Assembly: GCA_900660155.1 (NCBI GenBank)
Contig: CABFPE010000211.1
Coordinates: 777,942-841,941, forward strand
Direction of reading: 5' to 3'
DNA: 64,000 bases
Origin: Hofstenia miamia
Lineage: Eukaryota; Xenacoelomorpha; Acoela; Hofsteniidae
Part shown: in pieces, positions 22,701-35,269 of the stretch
How positions within the stretch are numbered: position 1 is the stretch's first letter
Layout: each line of letters begins with the position of its first letter
The notes under the pieces: model-generated
The model's input: only the letters and a program-made list of their open reading frames with translations
Database searches by the model: none
Told to the model about the DNA's origin: nothing
Translations under genes and position numbers: made by a program

Positions 22701-24682
22701 ACAATTCATATTATCTCTACCTAAGTGTGCTGTACTACTTCGTAATTAAGGGGGATAACCATGTTAAGATTAGATTAAAAACACAAGTCTAAATCCAAAT
22801 GCAAAAGTTCTGTTTAGTGAAATTGTGTGCAAAATTATTTGATAGAGGACCACCTAAAAATTTTCAGTACATGTGACAGATGGTCGGAACCAATTTTGTT
22901 ACTAACTCTCACAATAAACAAGCGAAACTGTATTTAAATTTAAAAATGGAAATTATACTGATCTTTAATTAGATTTATTGGTATTATTTATTGGTATTAT
23001 TTCTGAAAAAAATAGATAGAATAAGAGTAATATAAAATATGTTAGCAAGGGCCATCAGAAGTGATGAATCTGCAATAATTTCCTTTGCTTAAGAGGCACT
23101 AAAATGGATTCCTCACTTTGCTACAAATTTTTAAATCTGTTTGAATATGAACTTAAGTGAGTGTAATGCATATTTTTGAAAAAACGTAAAATTTTGAAAC
23201 TATTATTTTTGACAAAAAAAGATGACACATTCGTTTAAAAATTGTTTACAATATCTAATGCGATTTCTACCGGAATAATATGCTATGAGAAATGAGGTAG
23301 ACAAATTGTTCAGCGGTTTCGATGTGGTTGTCACCTATAAATTTAAATCGGAATGGAACTTCTGAAAGCAAATGCCAATGTTCATTTTCAAGAAATATTA
23401 ACTAAAAAACTTTATTAATATCCAAGTAAAACGATAGCTATTTGGATACCTTGTCAGGAGAAGAAGGATTACTCATTCGAACTAGAGCGGCAATTACTCT
23501 TCGTGTAGATCTAAATGAATAATTTTTAAAATAAAACTTAAGCTAGGGCCCTGTGAATATTCGAAATTTCAAGTCGGATCAACCCGAGTCGATTACTCGA
23601 TCTGACCTGACTCCACTAGAAATTTAAGCATTAACATATTTCGAGTCGGGTTGAGTTTTGTTGAGGTGATATTGAATAATTGAAAAATAATATAATTTTA
23701 GAATGGAAAAATATTTCTAAAAAAAAAGTTTTTTCAAAGTCATTGGGGTTAATTGAGCCTTAGGCATATTGTCTATCGAATGATTGTTACTAACATCAAA
23801 ATGTTGGAATTGATTGATATTTCACCCTTGCTTGATGCTATATCTATATACAGTAAATATTATCAATTACACATTTTAGGCAATTACAAATGTAAGTGCT
23901 GGAATATAATTTTTCGTACTTGGAAATAGTAATTATTATTATGATATGGATAGGATAGGCCTATGTGTCCAGGCTAAACTTGAGATTCGAAATCCGAGTC
24001 CACTTGAGACCCGATTCGATTGACCGGACTCGACCTGAAACAAAAATATCCCGACTAAAAAGGCTTAAACTTAAACCTTCATCATACACTCAAATAATTA
24101 TTTATTGGGAACAGTAAATGTTTGCGTGAGGTTTCAGAACTTTATTGGCCCACTTTGTCACATTGGATTAACTCCAAAATCTGTTCCATAGAAGTGGCAT
24201 AAACTGTTCTAGTTTCATTTTTCGTGTGATCACATATCATAACTTTTATTTGGTACAAAAATTTGTAAAAATTACGAGTAATATTCTGAAATCCGTTGCT
24301 CCCAGTTTAAGTTCATAAAATGCAAAGTATTATAAATGCTGCCGAAATTTTAATTTTGAAAATGAGTTCTATGTATTTTTTCCTCTACTATTTAGCGCCA
24401 ATCACCATTTTTGTGGAGAAACTATTTTATGTAAGCTTACATTTATAGGTTCTTAATATTTTAGAAAAAAATTTTAAAAACTAAATTTCAAAAAATCTGT
24501 GTATTACCAGTAAAATTGACCCTAAATAGTAATTTTTTGTTTTACGTAATGCCGTATATATATANNNNNNNNNNNNNNNNNNNNNNNNNNNNNNNNNNNN
24601 NNNNNNNNNNNNNNNNNNNNNNNNNNNNNNNNNNNNNNNNNNNNNNNNNNNNNNNNNNNNNNNNNNNNNNNNNNNNNNNNNN

Positions 24683-24715
<33 letters not shown>

Positions 24716-26018
24716 AATAGTTTATACTTTAGAGCGAAGAAGGAATTGATTGACATTGATTTGAGGGAAACAAACATACCTGTATAAATTATAAGTATTT
24801 TGAATAACCTTAATTTTGTAATTTGCGATTGTAGAGATGGTTGTAATTGTGGATTAGAATGGTATTTGAAAGCAGACTGTATCATTTCTTTGCACTCTTC
24901 ATTTGTGCGAAGTATTGCATGACATGCTAGTGCTGATGACAATTCTGATACTGTAAGTAGACAAAAACGAACATACTGCAGGAGACGCGTGATGTACTTC
25001 ATACGAGATATGGGATTAAAATCTACCCAAAAAACAATTCGATCAATTAGATATTTTTCTGATGAAACCTTAAAATTTATTTGTTAGTCATCTACGCATA
25101 AAATTAATAATCACTTTCAATCTATACCGCAAAGTTTAGGCCTCTTATGAACTAAATTTTAGAAAACACATTGAGCTTTGAGAATAATTTTTTAGATCTA
25201 AAAATAATAATATTCTCGTGGAAATAAAATATTATGTAAACATAATAGGAGGTTTTTGGAAAAACAATGCTAAACAAATATGAGTAATTGACTTTTCTTG
25301 CTATTTAAAATATTTGTGATAAGCATTCATTTTAATTAATTGTCGAAATTTGAGTACTAAGTATAAAGCAAAATTATTGTTCAGAATTTGCAGATTAAAC
25401 ATTTATTTGAATCAAAACAGACATGCAACACCCCCGCATTGAGTAGAAGTTCTATGCTTTTTAAGATTTATCCAGGTCTCTCAATATATAATATCCAGCT
25501 TTTACGAAAGATAGCAACAACAAACACATATAGAACTTGTATTTGTTGATAAGTGATATAAAATTAGGCTTACATGTATTTTTACATTTACGAGAAGTAA
25601 TATCTTACTATCTAGCATTTCATACATGTAGCAAGCTGCACTTTGATTTTTAACCGATTCTTGTAGTTTCTCCCGTTTTCACAAATTTCCCTCTCTTATC
25701 GCAAAACTCCCGCCTTTGCACATAGTAATTCCCGCTTTTATCCATTTTGTGTCGGCAGCTCTAAAAAGTTTGATTTTTTTTTACAATTTCAGGTAGATTG
25801 AGTAAATTGAATGAGACTTGGATCTACTTACTGGAATCAAGTTGATTTTGGGCTCTCTAACTAAGATCTATACCCATTTGCATAGCTTGATTATCAATTT
25901 TCAGTTAACATCAAATAAAAAACCACTGTTTTTCAATTCAAAGTGAGTCTGAGTGGGATCATTAATTTTATATTCTCTTAACAAATCTTGATAAATTTCC
26001 TTCCAAAAACGAGAAAAA

Positions 26019-26058
<40 letters not shown>

Positions 26059-27621
26059 GGGGTAGGACCCGTAACGGGTACAGACAAAAGTGTACCGGCA
26101 CGGGCCGGGCATGCGGCTCTGCATGAATATTTGTTGTTGTTATTTAAGGATCTCAATTAGTAAATCATTTGTTTGATGTACATTGCGTCTTTTCTACATA
26201 TCTATGTATATGTATTTCGTTTAACTCTAACCGTCATGTAGATTTATTGTACAGGGTGTCCATGAACTCTGGACACAATAAAATTTCGTAATTTCGCCAC
26301 TATCTAAATAAGTGAACTTCTTTCCGGATAAAGTACATTAAATTTTTAAATTAAGCGTTACAAGCCAATGAGAACTATAAGTTTAAATCTTTCTTGAAGC
26401 ATGGATGCAAAAATATGAATAATTTTAAACCCTACATTGAAAAATAGTTAATTTTTCTGTGTCCAGACTTTACGGACATCCTGTAGAAATTACAAAACAG
26501 TACATAAAATATTACACATAAAATCAATTGCCTTCATCAATTTTAATAAATTCAAATTCACTGTGTTCTGACATTGCAGTAATAATGATATAGTTCTTAG
26601 CTATGCTCTTTATATTATAAGAAGCTTAAGTTGTTAACATTAGAAGACGAATTAATGTAATTTACGTATTTTACAATGTCATACAAGTAATGCAGTGTAG
26701 TTTCAATTAAATTATTTTCATACTATTTGGTGTGTTGTCAATTATGTTCAAGGCCGGATTTATATGCTTAAAAATATCCGGAAATATGCGTCATTAAACA
26801 ATGCTTTTATACCAATAGACACATAAATGTTGCGTCAAGTGCTTGAATTGGACCCCCCTAAACTAGCTGAACATTTCTGTATATAGGAATATTTAAAGGA
26901 TTAACATCAATTGCATGGATTTTTGTTCTTTATAACTTGTGCAAATATTCTCATGCATCGTATATCGAGATTTTCTATAAAACATTGGGCTTTTCTTTGT
27001 ACTGGTCTCCCTGTATTAGTTCTATGACATTATCGAGTATCTCAGCCTGACTGAAAAGAAATAACCTCTCTCGCAGTTGCATTATAACTTCAGGACGAAG
27101 TTGAAAGATACATTAGTGTAACACAATTCCTATATTAAGTTGTTGTCCAGCAAATAAATAAGTTTTAAAATTTCCAATATTTGTGAGTCTTCAGTTTAGA
27201 GGTGTTGCAGGAACAGATAAAACCCAGCGAAATATTTGGCATAAATGACATTCGCGTGGAAAATACGATTGAATATACGGCCATCATGGAAACATACCTT
27301 AAGGAAAACTGTGTCCAAATATGAGTAAAAATCTGCTTTATGCCTTAAGGATATAAATCCTAGCCCTAGTTATGGTTACGATGTTTGAAGCCGACATTCT
27401 CAATGATTGACAAAACTTATTGATTAATTTGCTCAAAATGGAACTTAATTATCATTTTATAGTTGTAAAATTAAACTTCTCAGGGATTTCAACAAGAAAC
27501 TTATTTTTATTGATGTAAACTTCATTTATGGCTATAATAGTGTAAGTATGTTTCTTCAGGCGCGGACAAGCCAACGGGCCTACTTTTATGGGTACGGGCT
27601 ACGAGCCGGGCAAGGGCCCTA

Positions 27622-27665
<44 letters not shown>

Positions 27666-30600
27666 ATGTAAAGTTTTAAATGTTATAACCTTAGTATGAA
27701 TTCAAAAAATGCTAAAATTGACTTTTAACAAAAAATGTCAAAATTACAATCTCATGCTAAAATCTTAAAAATAATAGAAAGAAATATGTCCACACTCTAA
27801 TCAAATTGGACTAATTCACATACACTGTACGTATGACTTTCATGTTCTTATGCTATTCTGTTTGTTGCCCATAACCATATTTACTAGGATATTCATATAT
27901 TGATGAAATCATATTTTTACTTTCTCTGAAATTGTCTTTGATGCTTAGTCAAAAACGTTCTAAATGTTCGTTTCGTAGGTTTGTTAAAAAAATTTCAAAA
28001 TGGCATTCGCAAATTTGTTGAATGTTTGTCAAAAGGCTCCATATTTATGAGAGAGCCAATGGCCTTCATTTGTTGAAGTATTATCTTCAATTTTATATTG
28101 TAGTCTTTCGAACAAGCAGCCTAGTTTTGTATTCATATTTTATTGCTTGACAATGTGATATGCCATAATTTGAGTTGCATTTTTCACTATTCAATAATTG
28201 AGATTTTTCATAGCAGTTTTGCTGTAATGAATGCAATGCTTTGTGTTCTGGGATTAGGTATTTGTATTGGTGCACCAAAAAAAAATTTAAAGGTTGTCGA
28301 TCGCTCACCCAGCAAACAGTTATTGTAAATTTTTTTTGATGCATTTAAATATAAACGAAAAATCGTATCGCCCCATATTTGTTCTAAGAAAAAATCATCA
28401 AATATTTTGAATTCTTACTGCGTAGAAGATACTACTAATAGAAGTTTAATAATAAACGTGATGCCAATACATATTGAAAACATTAGTAATAGCAAAATAA
28501 AATTTAATTTTAACTCTATAAAGCTAATGCTTAATGCAATATATTTATGCCTATTGATAACAAGAGATGAAAAAGTTCTTGTTGGTGCTATTGAATAGAA
28601 TTAAATCTCAAAATGAGTTAGAAATGCATGATAATTGATTTTTCAAAATGCGACTAAATTTCCAAGTACAGGGTGTCCCAAAAAAAGATTTTATTTGGCT
28701 CCCGTTTTGCATGTAGATGATGGATCGAGCTGTCCTTCTAGGTACTAGTAGTCTACGTTTTAGGATTTTTTTTGCCACCAACCCCATCTTTCAATTACGT
28801 TATTAAAGTAATGAAAATTGAGCAGAAATTTAACATTAATTTATTGAAAAAACAACAGAATTATCGGCTCCATCTCTGCACGCCGAACGCTGAGTCGCTC
28901 GGGACTCTGCTGAAACGCCGCTTCGACAGTTGCCTGTGATTCAGACGATCCAGATGAGCGCGGACGACCAGATCCACTCCTTCGATGCATCACATTCCCA
29001 TACGTGAACAAATTCTCGTGCCATCGAAGGATGCTGCTACGTGACGGGGCTTCTTTGTTTCTCCCGAATCGAGCATGAAACCGTCGCTGAACCTCAACCG
29101 GAATTTTGGTTTCATCGTACCAAATTGCAACCCTAACCCATTCTTCGATGCTCATTGTTAGAAGAATTGCGGCAAGTGATATTTCACAACTGCATGAACT
29201 GGCTTCAAATCGTTCCGTTTGTGGCGCTACAGATAAATGATAATTAAATCATTTTGCCGCTAATAATAAAATCATTAATAATAAATGACAATTAAGATCA
29301 ATATCTCGCTTGTCGAACGTAATTGAAAGATGGGGTTGGTGGCAAAAAAAATCCTAAAGCATAGACTATTTGTACCTAGAAGGACAGCTCGATCCATCAT
29401 CTACATACAAAACAGTAGCCAAATAAAATAAAATCTTTTTTTGGGACACCCTGTATTTTTATGCTACGAAGTGTTCAGCAAATAACTTCATCCTTTTTTT
29501 GTCTTGTTAATTTATGTTTGCTATATAAGTTCATATTTACTTTNATATATATATATGTATTGAACTCGTACCAATTTTAGATGTTGGTCTTACTTTAGGT
29601 CTGTATTCACGGGGGTTCAGGTGTCGGCGTCCCGTTATTTTATTTTTAAAATTTTGGGAGAACGTCGGGCGGGGAGGACGCAAATGTTTAACATTACATA
29701 CTTTGTTTCAGAAGGGACATTACGCTCAAATTAAACCACTAAATAAAATCGTTTACATATATTTAAGTGTTAAGTGATTGTGAGTATTGCATTAAATATA
29801 GCAATTAATTGATATTTGGTCTATATTTAGAAATTTAGAATAAGATTTTGCTTGTGGATTGAACTAATTGCATTAAATTAATTTAGCTTTATGGATTTGG
29901 CAGATTGAATCATTTCGAAATAATTAACATAACATAAATAGCGCTCTTAACTTTAATTTAATATATTTTATTGTATTCAAAATCATTATCCTTCAAAGTG
30001 TAGTATATTGTGACCTTTTGCTATCGCAAAAATTTTAAACTGACGGTGACTATAATATAATTGAAACGTTTTATATTTAAATCAAGTAACTCTTTGGTTG
30101 TTTCTGAAACAGTGCTATTTTGTAAAATCTAATAGATTTGCTGGTAGAAAGAAATACCTGAAGTTTGTCAGATACAAGAAATCTTGCCAATTTCTGTGGA
30201 CCGATTCGGCAAATTACTGATTCAGGAATGCTTAGAAAATTATTGAGGATATACTTTTCTGCTGCGACCTTAAGTTCTTCTACCTGCAACTTTATGCCCA
30301 GATCGTAGAGAAAGAAGCAAGTAGTCTTTGAAATCTACATAAATCAGCATTTATTAGATATTAATGTACAGTTTACATTTCTATAGCAAGGATGTCAAAT
30401 GACTTAATGGTTAAAAGATCAATTTCCAATTTCTGTTATATAGATTATGGATTTATTGTTCCTCTTAAACCTAAAAATTTACTTCAATTTTCTACCAAAG
30501 TGAAAAGAAATCGCTTAAGCTTGGTATTAATGCCTTTCTAAATTTGTTATATTTAGAAATGAAACCTTTTCTATTGCAAATTTAATGCATATTTTCAGAA

Positions 30601-32294
30601 GGGGAATCATTTGGAGGTAATTGGCAGTCATTAGCACATCTTCCAAATTGTCCACATCCAATTGAATAGTGGCAGTGTAAATGAATTCCAACAGCCCAGA
30701 GAGACCCTTTGAACTAAGACAATCTAGTTGTATCTAAACATTTGCGTTTATGTGTTATTTGAAGCCACAGACAATGTCATAGTATGTCAAATCTTAAAAT
30801 TTTGACTGTATAAGTACTACTTTATATTGATTTTGACAATTTGAGAATGGGGCAAACTTTAATTATGGTCGCATTCATTTGATTTAAATTTCCATTCGCT
30901 GTTTGCCATGTTGGATAGTCTGTAAACAAATATGAATTTCTTGAAAGTGCATACATTTGCTTAGAATAGCATTTTAGGATGCACAGTCAGGGTAAGCTTG
31001 AGAAACTTCTGAAGGTAGCAAATATTATCCTGTTTTTGAAAATGATGATTTTTGAAACATTCTTTTCGAATCAAATATATTAAAGTAATATGTGCTGTGA
31101 CACATTTCATCTAGATTTTCGAAACAAGAAGTGTTTAATTTTTCATTATTAGAACTGAGTAAATTAAACCTTAATATTATATTTGGCAACAACAAGCGCT
31201 TGACCTAAACGTTCGACTTAATAGTACTTAAACGTTGACGCTTGACATGTTTCTTAGTGTAGGTGGGGCAACACAAAATTTTCAAAGTCAAGCCTTAAGG
31301 TTAATTGAATAGATTCATGTTGAATTACTTACTATACAATTATTAAGTTAAATACGAAATCTCACAGAAGTTGCAATTAGTTTTCAATTAATTAACAATC
31401 GTTAACGAATTCTATAAATATATGTACACTCTTAATGAGTAATAATGATTTATACCTCTATGCTGGAAGCAGATTTGGAATTGGGTTGGAATGACTCACG
31501 TCTGCTCCAGGCCTACGGCCCTGTATTAAGGTTAACAATGCAATTTGAATTTGAACAGAATTGAATTAGCATTGTTGACGGACTAAAGTGGATATGCACC
31601 CATGCACATATACGGTTAATTATGAAGATTGTCCAATCAAATTCACAGTGTAGTGCCTATGGGCCTCTATGAGGCAAAAGACACTAGCAGCGGCGTAAAA
31701 GAAAAATAATTTGGGCCGGGCTTGTGCCTAATAATTGGTACTTTGAAATGGGTAGGACTGGACTTGGGCCTAAGCTGCATTGGGCCGGGATTTTTGCAGA
31801 AAATATCGCCCCAATTCCAACTCTGTCTCGAAGATGTTAAATCTGTTGAAAATTCTCCAAATTGTTCAATCCTAGAGTGTACTTGGAAACTGCTGTAAGC
31901 TTGTAATACACTTTATTCAAATAAAAATTTATAGGGCAAGAATACTGATCAAATAGTGATGTATATATGGAAAAACCGAATGAATATCATATGAAGTGAG
32001 TAAGGATATGTTTGAAAAATTGGCATAATAAGTCAATAGAAACATCCCTTCTTATAAAACGTTGAACCTATTCACCAGTAAGAAAACTATTACCTCATCA
32101 GAACGACATTCAGACATTCCTGACGTAAACATATGCTGAAAATATTCGCATGTGCAGGCCAAAATAATTCGATGTGCGGTAAACTCTACGTTTTCTGCAA
32201 CCAAAGTAACATCGCAAAGTGTGTCCCTGAGATCGGACAAACTTGAAAATATGTCCTTAATGTGAGCAGTTATTTCGTTTTGGAAAATGTTCAT
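19373..32294 (-). CDS. Kelch-like protein (BTB-BACK-Kelch), multi-exon
   Basis: Exons on the minus strand in coding order: 32294-32094, 30733-30566, 30325-30158, 25068-24780, [missing], 22028-21781 and 19713-19373. The first two encode the BTB/POZ dimerisation domain, the next two the BACK domain, and the last two kelch repeats. Proteins of this family are usually substrate adaptors for Cullin-3 ubiquitin ligases. Phases match at every junction I could test except across the gap between exon 4 (leaves phase 1) and the exon at 22028 (enters in phase 2). So at least one kelch exon is unseen between 22.03 and 24.78 kb, perhaps in the N gap. A six-blade kelch propeller would need more repeats than the three or so visible. 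I cannot assign a KLHL number. Confidence 0.9.
21781..22028 (-). CDS. KLHL kelch exon
   Basis: 248 bases (phase 2 in, phase 1 out). It shows FDTWLELPQLPRKRHDFATA, NHIYLIGGRNESG, IDAFDLLTCEW and ENCLIVAG, that is, two successive kelch blades with their Gly-Gly and Trp landmarks. A mariner remnant begins about 37 bases upstream of its acceptor. Confidence 0.9.
22067..22627 (-). mobile_element. Mariner remnant, 561 bp, TIRs and TA duplication intact
   Basis: Ends are T(T/C)AGGTTGGTGCAAAAGTAA with matching continuation through TGTCC, flanked by TA. The minus strand encodes part of a mariner transposase: ELLDNNQTINATAYCEQLRR and ASLVNKKGVIFHHTTRL, where the usual H-Q-D-N-A-R-P-H is degraded, so the second catalytic Asp is lost. 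The remainder (22375-22100) continues in broken frames. Complete mariners are about 1.3 kb, so over half is deleted. It lies in a KLHL intron. Confidence 0.85.
23545..24080. mobile_element. Possible hAT-type non-autonomous element
   Basis: Two GC-richer patches with repeated CGAGTC/GACTCG and CCCGA-type words (23545-23660 and 23985-24060) sit in inverted arrangement around an AT-rich centre. The left patch starts TAGGGCCCTGTGAATATTCG, as many hAT ends do. I could not find clean ends or an 8-bp duplication, so this is tentative. Confidence 0.3.
24565..24682. other. Assembly gap (N) inside a (TA)n tract
   Basis: 118 unknown bases with TA repeats on both sides, in the intron following KLHL exon 4. 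Confidence 0.98.
24780..25068 (-). CDS. KLHL exon 4: BACK domain and first kelch strand
   Basis: 289 bases, entering in phase 0 and leaving in phase 1. It reads VSSEKYLIDRIVFWVDFNP, then YITRLLQYVRFCLL and NEECKEMIQSAFKYH, the usual BACK sequence (S-E-x-x-V-x-x-A-x-x-x-W-V...L-L-x-x-V-R-x-x-L-L). It ends with the start of the kelch region, KILIIYTG, before a consensus donor CAG|GTATGT. Confidence 0.9.
26057..27623. mobile_element. Possible element with GC-rich inverted ends inside (TA)n
   Basis: The left end (GGGGTAGGACCCGTAACGGG...) and the reverse complement of the right end (GGTAGGGCCCTTGCCCGGCT...) are similar, both GC-rich. Each abuts a TA microsatellite (26021-26056 and 27624-27663). 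The arrangement suggests an insertion into a TA tract, perhaps of hAT type. The interior holds a mariner-like MITE (26252-26485) but no transposase. End matching is imperfect. Confidence 0.35.
26252..26485. mobile_element. Mariner-superfamily MITE, 234 bp
   Basis: TA-flanked. The left end is CAGGGTGTCCATGAACTCTG followed by GACACA. The right end in reverse complement is CAGGATGTCCGTAAAGTCTG followed by the same GACACA, so the TIRs extend about 26 bp with five mismatches. No coding capacity. The CAGGGTGT start is shared with the elements at 6.95 and 28.67 kb. Confidence 0.7.
28669..29453 (-). mobile_element. Long-TIR mariner-superfamily element carrying only an HTH protein
   Basis: 785 bp flanked by TA. 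The TIRs begin CAGGGTGTCCCAAAAAAAG and extend for about 135 bp with a few mismatches and a small indel, unusually long for this superfamily. Between them a minus-strand frame (29155-28841, 104 codons) reads MSIEEWVRVAIWYDETKIPV, SILRWHENLFTYGNV and GRPRSSG. This is the N-terminal helix-turn-helix of IS630/mariner-like transposases (the region databases call DUF4817), with no DDE catalytic domain at all. It is non-autonomous and sits in KLHL intron 3. Confidence 0.85.
29544..29544. other. Single N (contig join)
   Basis: One unknown base at the edge of a short (TA)n run, probably a gap-closing scar. Confidence 0.9.
30158..30325 (-). CDS. KLHL exon 3: BTB-BACK junction
   Basis: 168 bases, phase 0 at both ends. 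Encodes YDLGIKLQVEELKVAAEKYI and ILNNFLSIPESVICRIGPQK, matching the start of the BACK domain (C-L-G-I-x-x-x-A...L...A-x-x-Y-I-x-x-N-F). Donor CTTCAG|GTATTT. Confidence 0.9.
30566..30733 (-). CDS. KLHL exon 2: BTB, second half
   Basis: 168 bases, phase 0 at both ends. Starts IQLDCLSSKGLSGLLEFIYT, the helix that carries the F-x-Y-T-G-like motif, and continues NLEDVLMTANYLQMIPLLKI. The acceptor is TTTAG and the donor AAAAG|GTTTCA. Confidence 0.85.
32094..32294 (-). CDS. KLHL exon 1: BTB, first half
   Basis: ATG at 32292-32294 opens 67 codons with LCDVTLVAENVEFTAHRIIL and YFQHMFTSGMSECRSDE. These are the hallmark BTB blocks (L-C-D-V-x-L-x-V, F-x-A-H-R, L-A-A-x-S-x-Y-F, M-F). It ends in phase 0 before GTAATAG. 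No earlier in-frame ATG with coding character was seen; a 5' non-coding exon is possible. Confidence 0.9.
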
Positions 32295-32299
32295 ACTTA

Positions 32300-35265
32300 G
32301 TTCATGAGTTCATCCTAAATTGTGTGCAGTTAATAAAAATATTTTTAATAATTTATTTTGTGACTTAAAGTGGCATGCCTACTTGCTAGATATACGTTCA
32401 TTTGTTATTTTTCCCTAACATACAATAAAGAAATATGGCATGTCCACTGAATACAAAATCCACAGTTGGGGTAACATAAGGCACTTAATTTTTGGCTCAT
32501 TGGTAAATACTTTTGTAAATATACTCTTCAAAATGATTTCAAATATTTTTGGCTTCAATTTTTCCATTAACCAATTACTAATATGGGTTAGTTCAACACA
32601 ATGGACCCACACAATTTTGTCTTATACTTATAGTTAATTATTGAATGGATTTCATTAGAACAATTTGCAAGATGTATTTCCTTATTGGAATGTTAAACTG
32701 TATTGTATATTACATATTCTACTAATTACTACATTTGCCAATATATTATGATTAATTATAATATACTATTTTACATTGTGTAAAGTACCACATTTCATTT
32801 TTGTACAAAAACTATTAAATATATATTTTAAAAATTAATACAGGAATACTTTCACAGATAAATCCGATTTAATATTGTTTGGAAAACGTCAAAACTGAAA
32901 TCATATTTTGAAATTTTATTTTCGCCGGAAAAAAGCAGAATTTCTATATAACGAAACCTACAATCTAAGGGTAATGTGCACTAATTATGAAGAAAATAAA
33001 TTAAAAAATTCAGAAAATAATCAAAATACTCAATAGCAATCTATTCACAAGTGTAGTGCTTACACTAAGCTATTTGAATTGCGAAATCAAATTTCTTACT
33101 TCATTATGGTGGAAAAACCATATGCTAAGGTGATGAACTCTATAAAATTTTTATCAAAAAGATAATGCTAAGAATATCTGAATTTATACGAGAAAAGTCG
33201 ACAATCTTATTATTTGGCAATCTTGTAGTGATTTGAAATGTTTTCTCTGTAAAAATTGAATTTTTTGAAGATTGGCAAAAAACATTTTTTTTTGGAATTG
33301 ACCTATTGATGAAAATTAAGCTGAATTACATTTATATATTTTTCCTCACGCTTCTTAACAATAATTGTGAGAACGGATTTTTATATTAGGGTAAATTTAG
33401 GATTGTTTTAGACTTCACCTGAAGATTTGAGGTGATTGAGAATTATTTGTAATCACTAGCATCTAAAACTTCACTTTGACATGATTACTGATCATACAAT
33501 GGTAGAGAAGACGAAAAAGTAGTTCTTTAGAAATATACTATTTAATTTAAAAGGGAAGGCGTTTGAATAAATCAATGAGGATCATATTACCAAATATCAG
33601 AATTGAAGAACAAAAATTGAAAGAAAAAGAAAATACATCAAAAAATGAAAAAATATATAACAATTATAATTTTCTGATCTAAATTGAGAATTTGAACGCA
33701 CACATCGTTTTATAGAAAACGTTTAAATAAACTTAAATAAGCAAAGTATAAGGACATTACATTTGCAATCAATTGAACGATTATTGAAATTTTGATACTG
33801 TTAGATAAAGGAGCTCCTTGTGTTAGAAAATGACATCGAGAAAAAATAGAAGAGATCTTTGGTTGCACACTTCTTTAATACTACAAAAAGTGTATTAGCA
33901 CATTTAAAAACGTTTCGTAGCGCATGCTTAGAGAGATAATATTTCAACAATCTGTTGTCGTAGCATACATTTATTCAAAATTCACTAACATTACTGAAAG
34001 TGAGTAGGCTTTGGTTGGGACTTAAAATGCTAGCCATGATATGTGCAGAATATACGGGAATCTCAAGGCTACCATCAATTTAACATTGAGGGGTGTTTTG
34101 AAGGTCAGGTCTTCCCAATGATTTAAGTAATACGTGTATATGATTAATTTAGGCAACCATATAAACATAAATTATCATGTGGATGAATTTTCAGCTATAT
34201 ATACTCTTATTTAACTCTGAATTGGTAAGAGCTGTTTGAAAATTGAATAATAAAAACAATTTTAAGAATTTTCAAAGCTAGGAATCGCTTAATAAATTTT
34301 AGTGATTTAGAAATTCTTCTTGCAGTTTAAACTAAAAAATCCACTTACAATTCAATAGACTCAGAGATTGCGAAATATGTAACTGGTGTAAATCATTTTG
34401 CATGCAATTTATAAAGAAACAGTTTCATTTGTTGGAGAATAGTCAATATTTTGTCACAAAGTGTGAGCTAATACTACTAAAATATGTACTACAGGTGTAA
34501 GTTTACACAATGTGTCAGTGTTATTATCACACCTACAACACAATTGTTTCTAAATGTATATATGTTTTGCTTTAGACGCCTTCGATGTGACTCTAAATCG
34601 AAAAAATTTAGCTGGTCAAATTTAGGTATTCATGAAGATTGAAAGTGTAGTCATGATTTTAGTGCAAAGTTAATTACGTAGTAATACTTGTAGAGTTTTA
34701 AACTTATGCTGCTTTCAGGCACAAACAAGGGATAACTCTCTAAAACAGACTTTTAACTAAATTAGAAAGAGGTTTCTAAAAATCTACAAACTAAGTACCA
34801 CAACAAATAAATTCAATACTATACACAAAAACAATAAATACTTAGAGTTCTTCACCCATAAAATCCAGGAATAAACAGGAAATTAATTCATTTCAATTAA
34901 ATTAATTAACTCATTTCTGAATACTTTTTCTTAGCTGTTTGAACAATGCAATCAACCTCAAAAATTGTGTTGTAAATTGAATGATTTAGATGGAACTCCA
35001 TTAGCTTCGAAGCTCTGCTTGTTAGCCAAAGATTGTTTACATGTAATCCCATAAGTATTGATAAAGGTCTATAAATATTTGAAAATTCGATAAATACTTA
35101 CATTTAAAATCTGGAATTTCTCAATTTCAATCTATTCAGGCTGTATTGTCTATTCGTCTTTGTGGTCTCGGTATCAGAATGCACCAGTTGTTGATTTTGG
35201 TCTCATAGATTGCAGAAATCAAGGGCACGTATTTCAAAATGTGACGACTATTGAGTGATATCGCA
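32300..35265. other. Upstream of the KLHL gene, no gene seen
   Basis: AT-rich, with only short open frames lacking domains. The KLHL promoter should lie at the left edge, but no core promoter element is distinctive enough to call. Confidence 0.5.
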
Positions 35266-35269
35266 ATAC

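Noticed and set aside
23270-23405. Candidate KLHL exon (NEHWHLLSEVPF...)
   Set aside because: It has a Trp-containing kelch-like phrase and an acceptor, but enters in phase 0 where phase 1 is needed and leaves in a phase that does not suit the next exon. The rest is not kelch-like.
24481-25002. 173-codon frame across the small gap
   Set aside because: Only its first part is KLHL exon 4; the rest is intron, TA repeat and Ns.
32415-32637. Overlapping frames of 65 codons on both strands
   Set aside because: AT-driven, no domain, just upstream of the KLHL start; probably chance.
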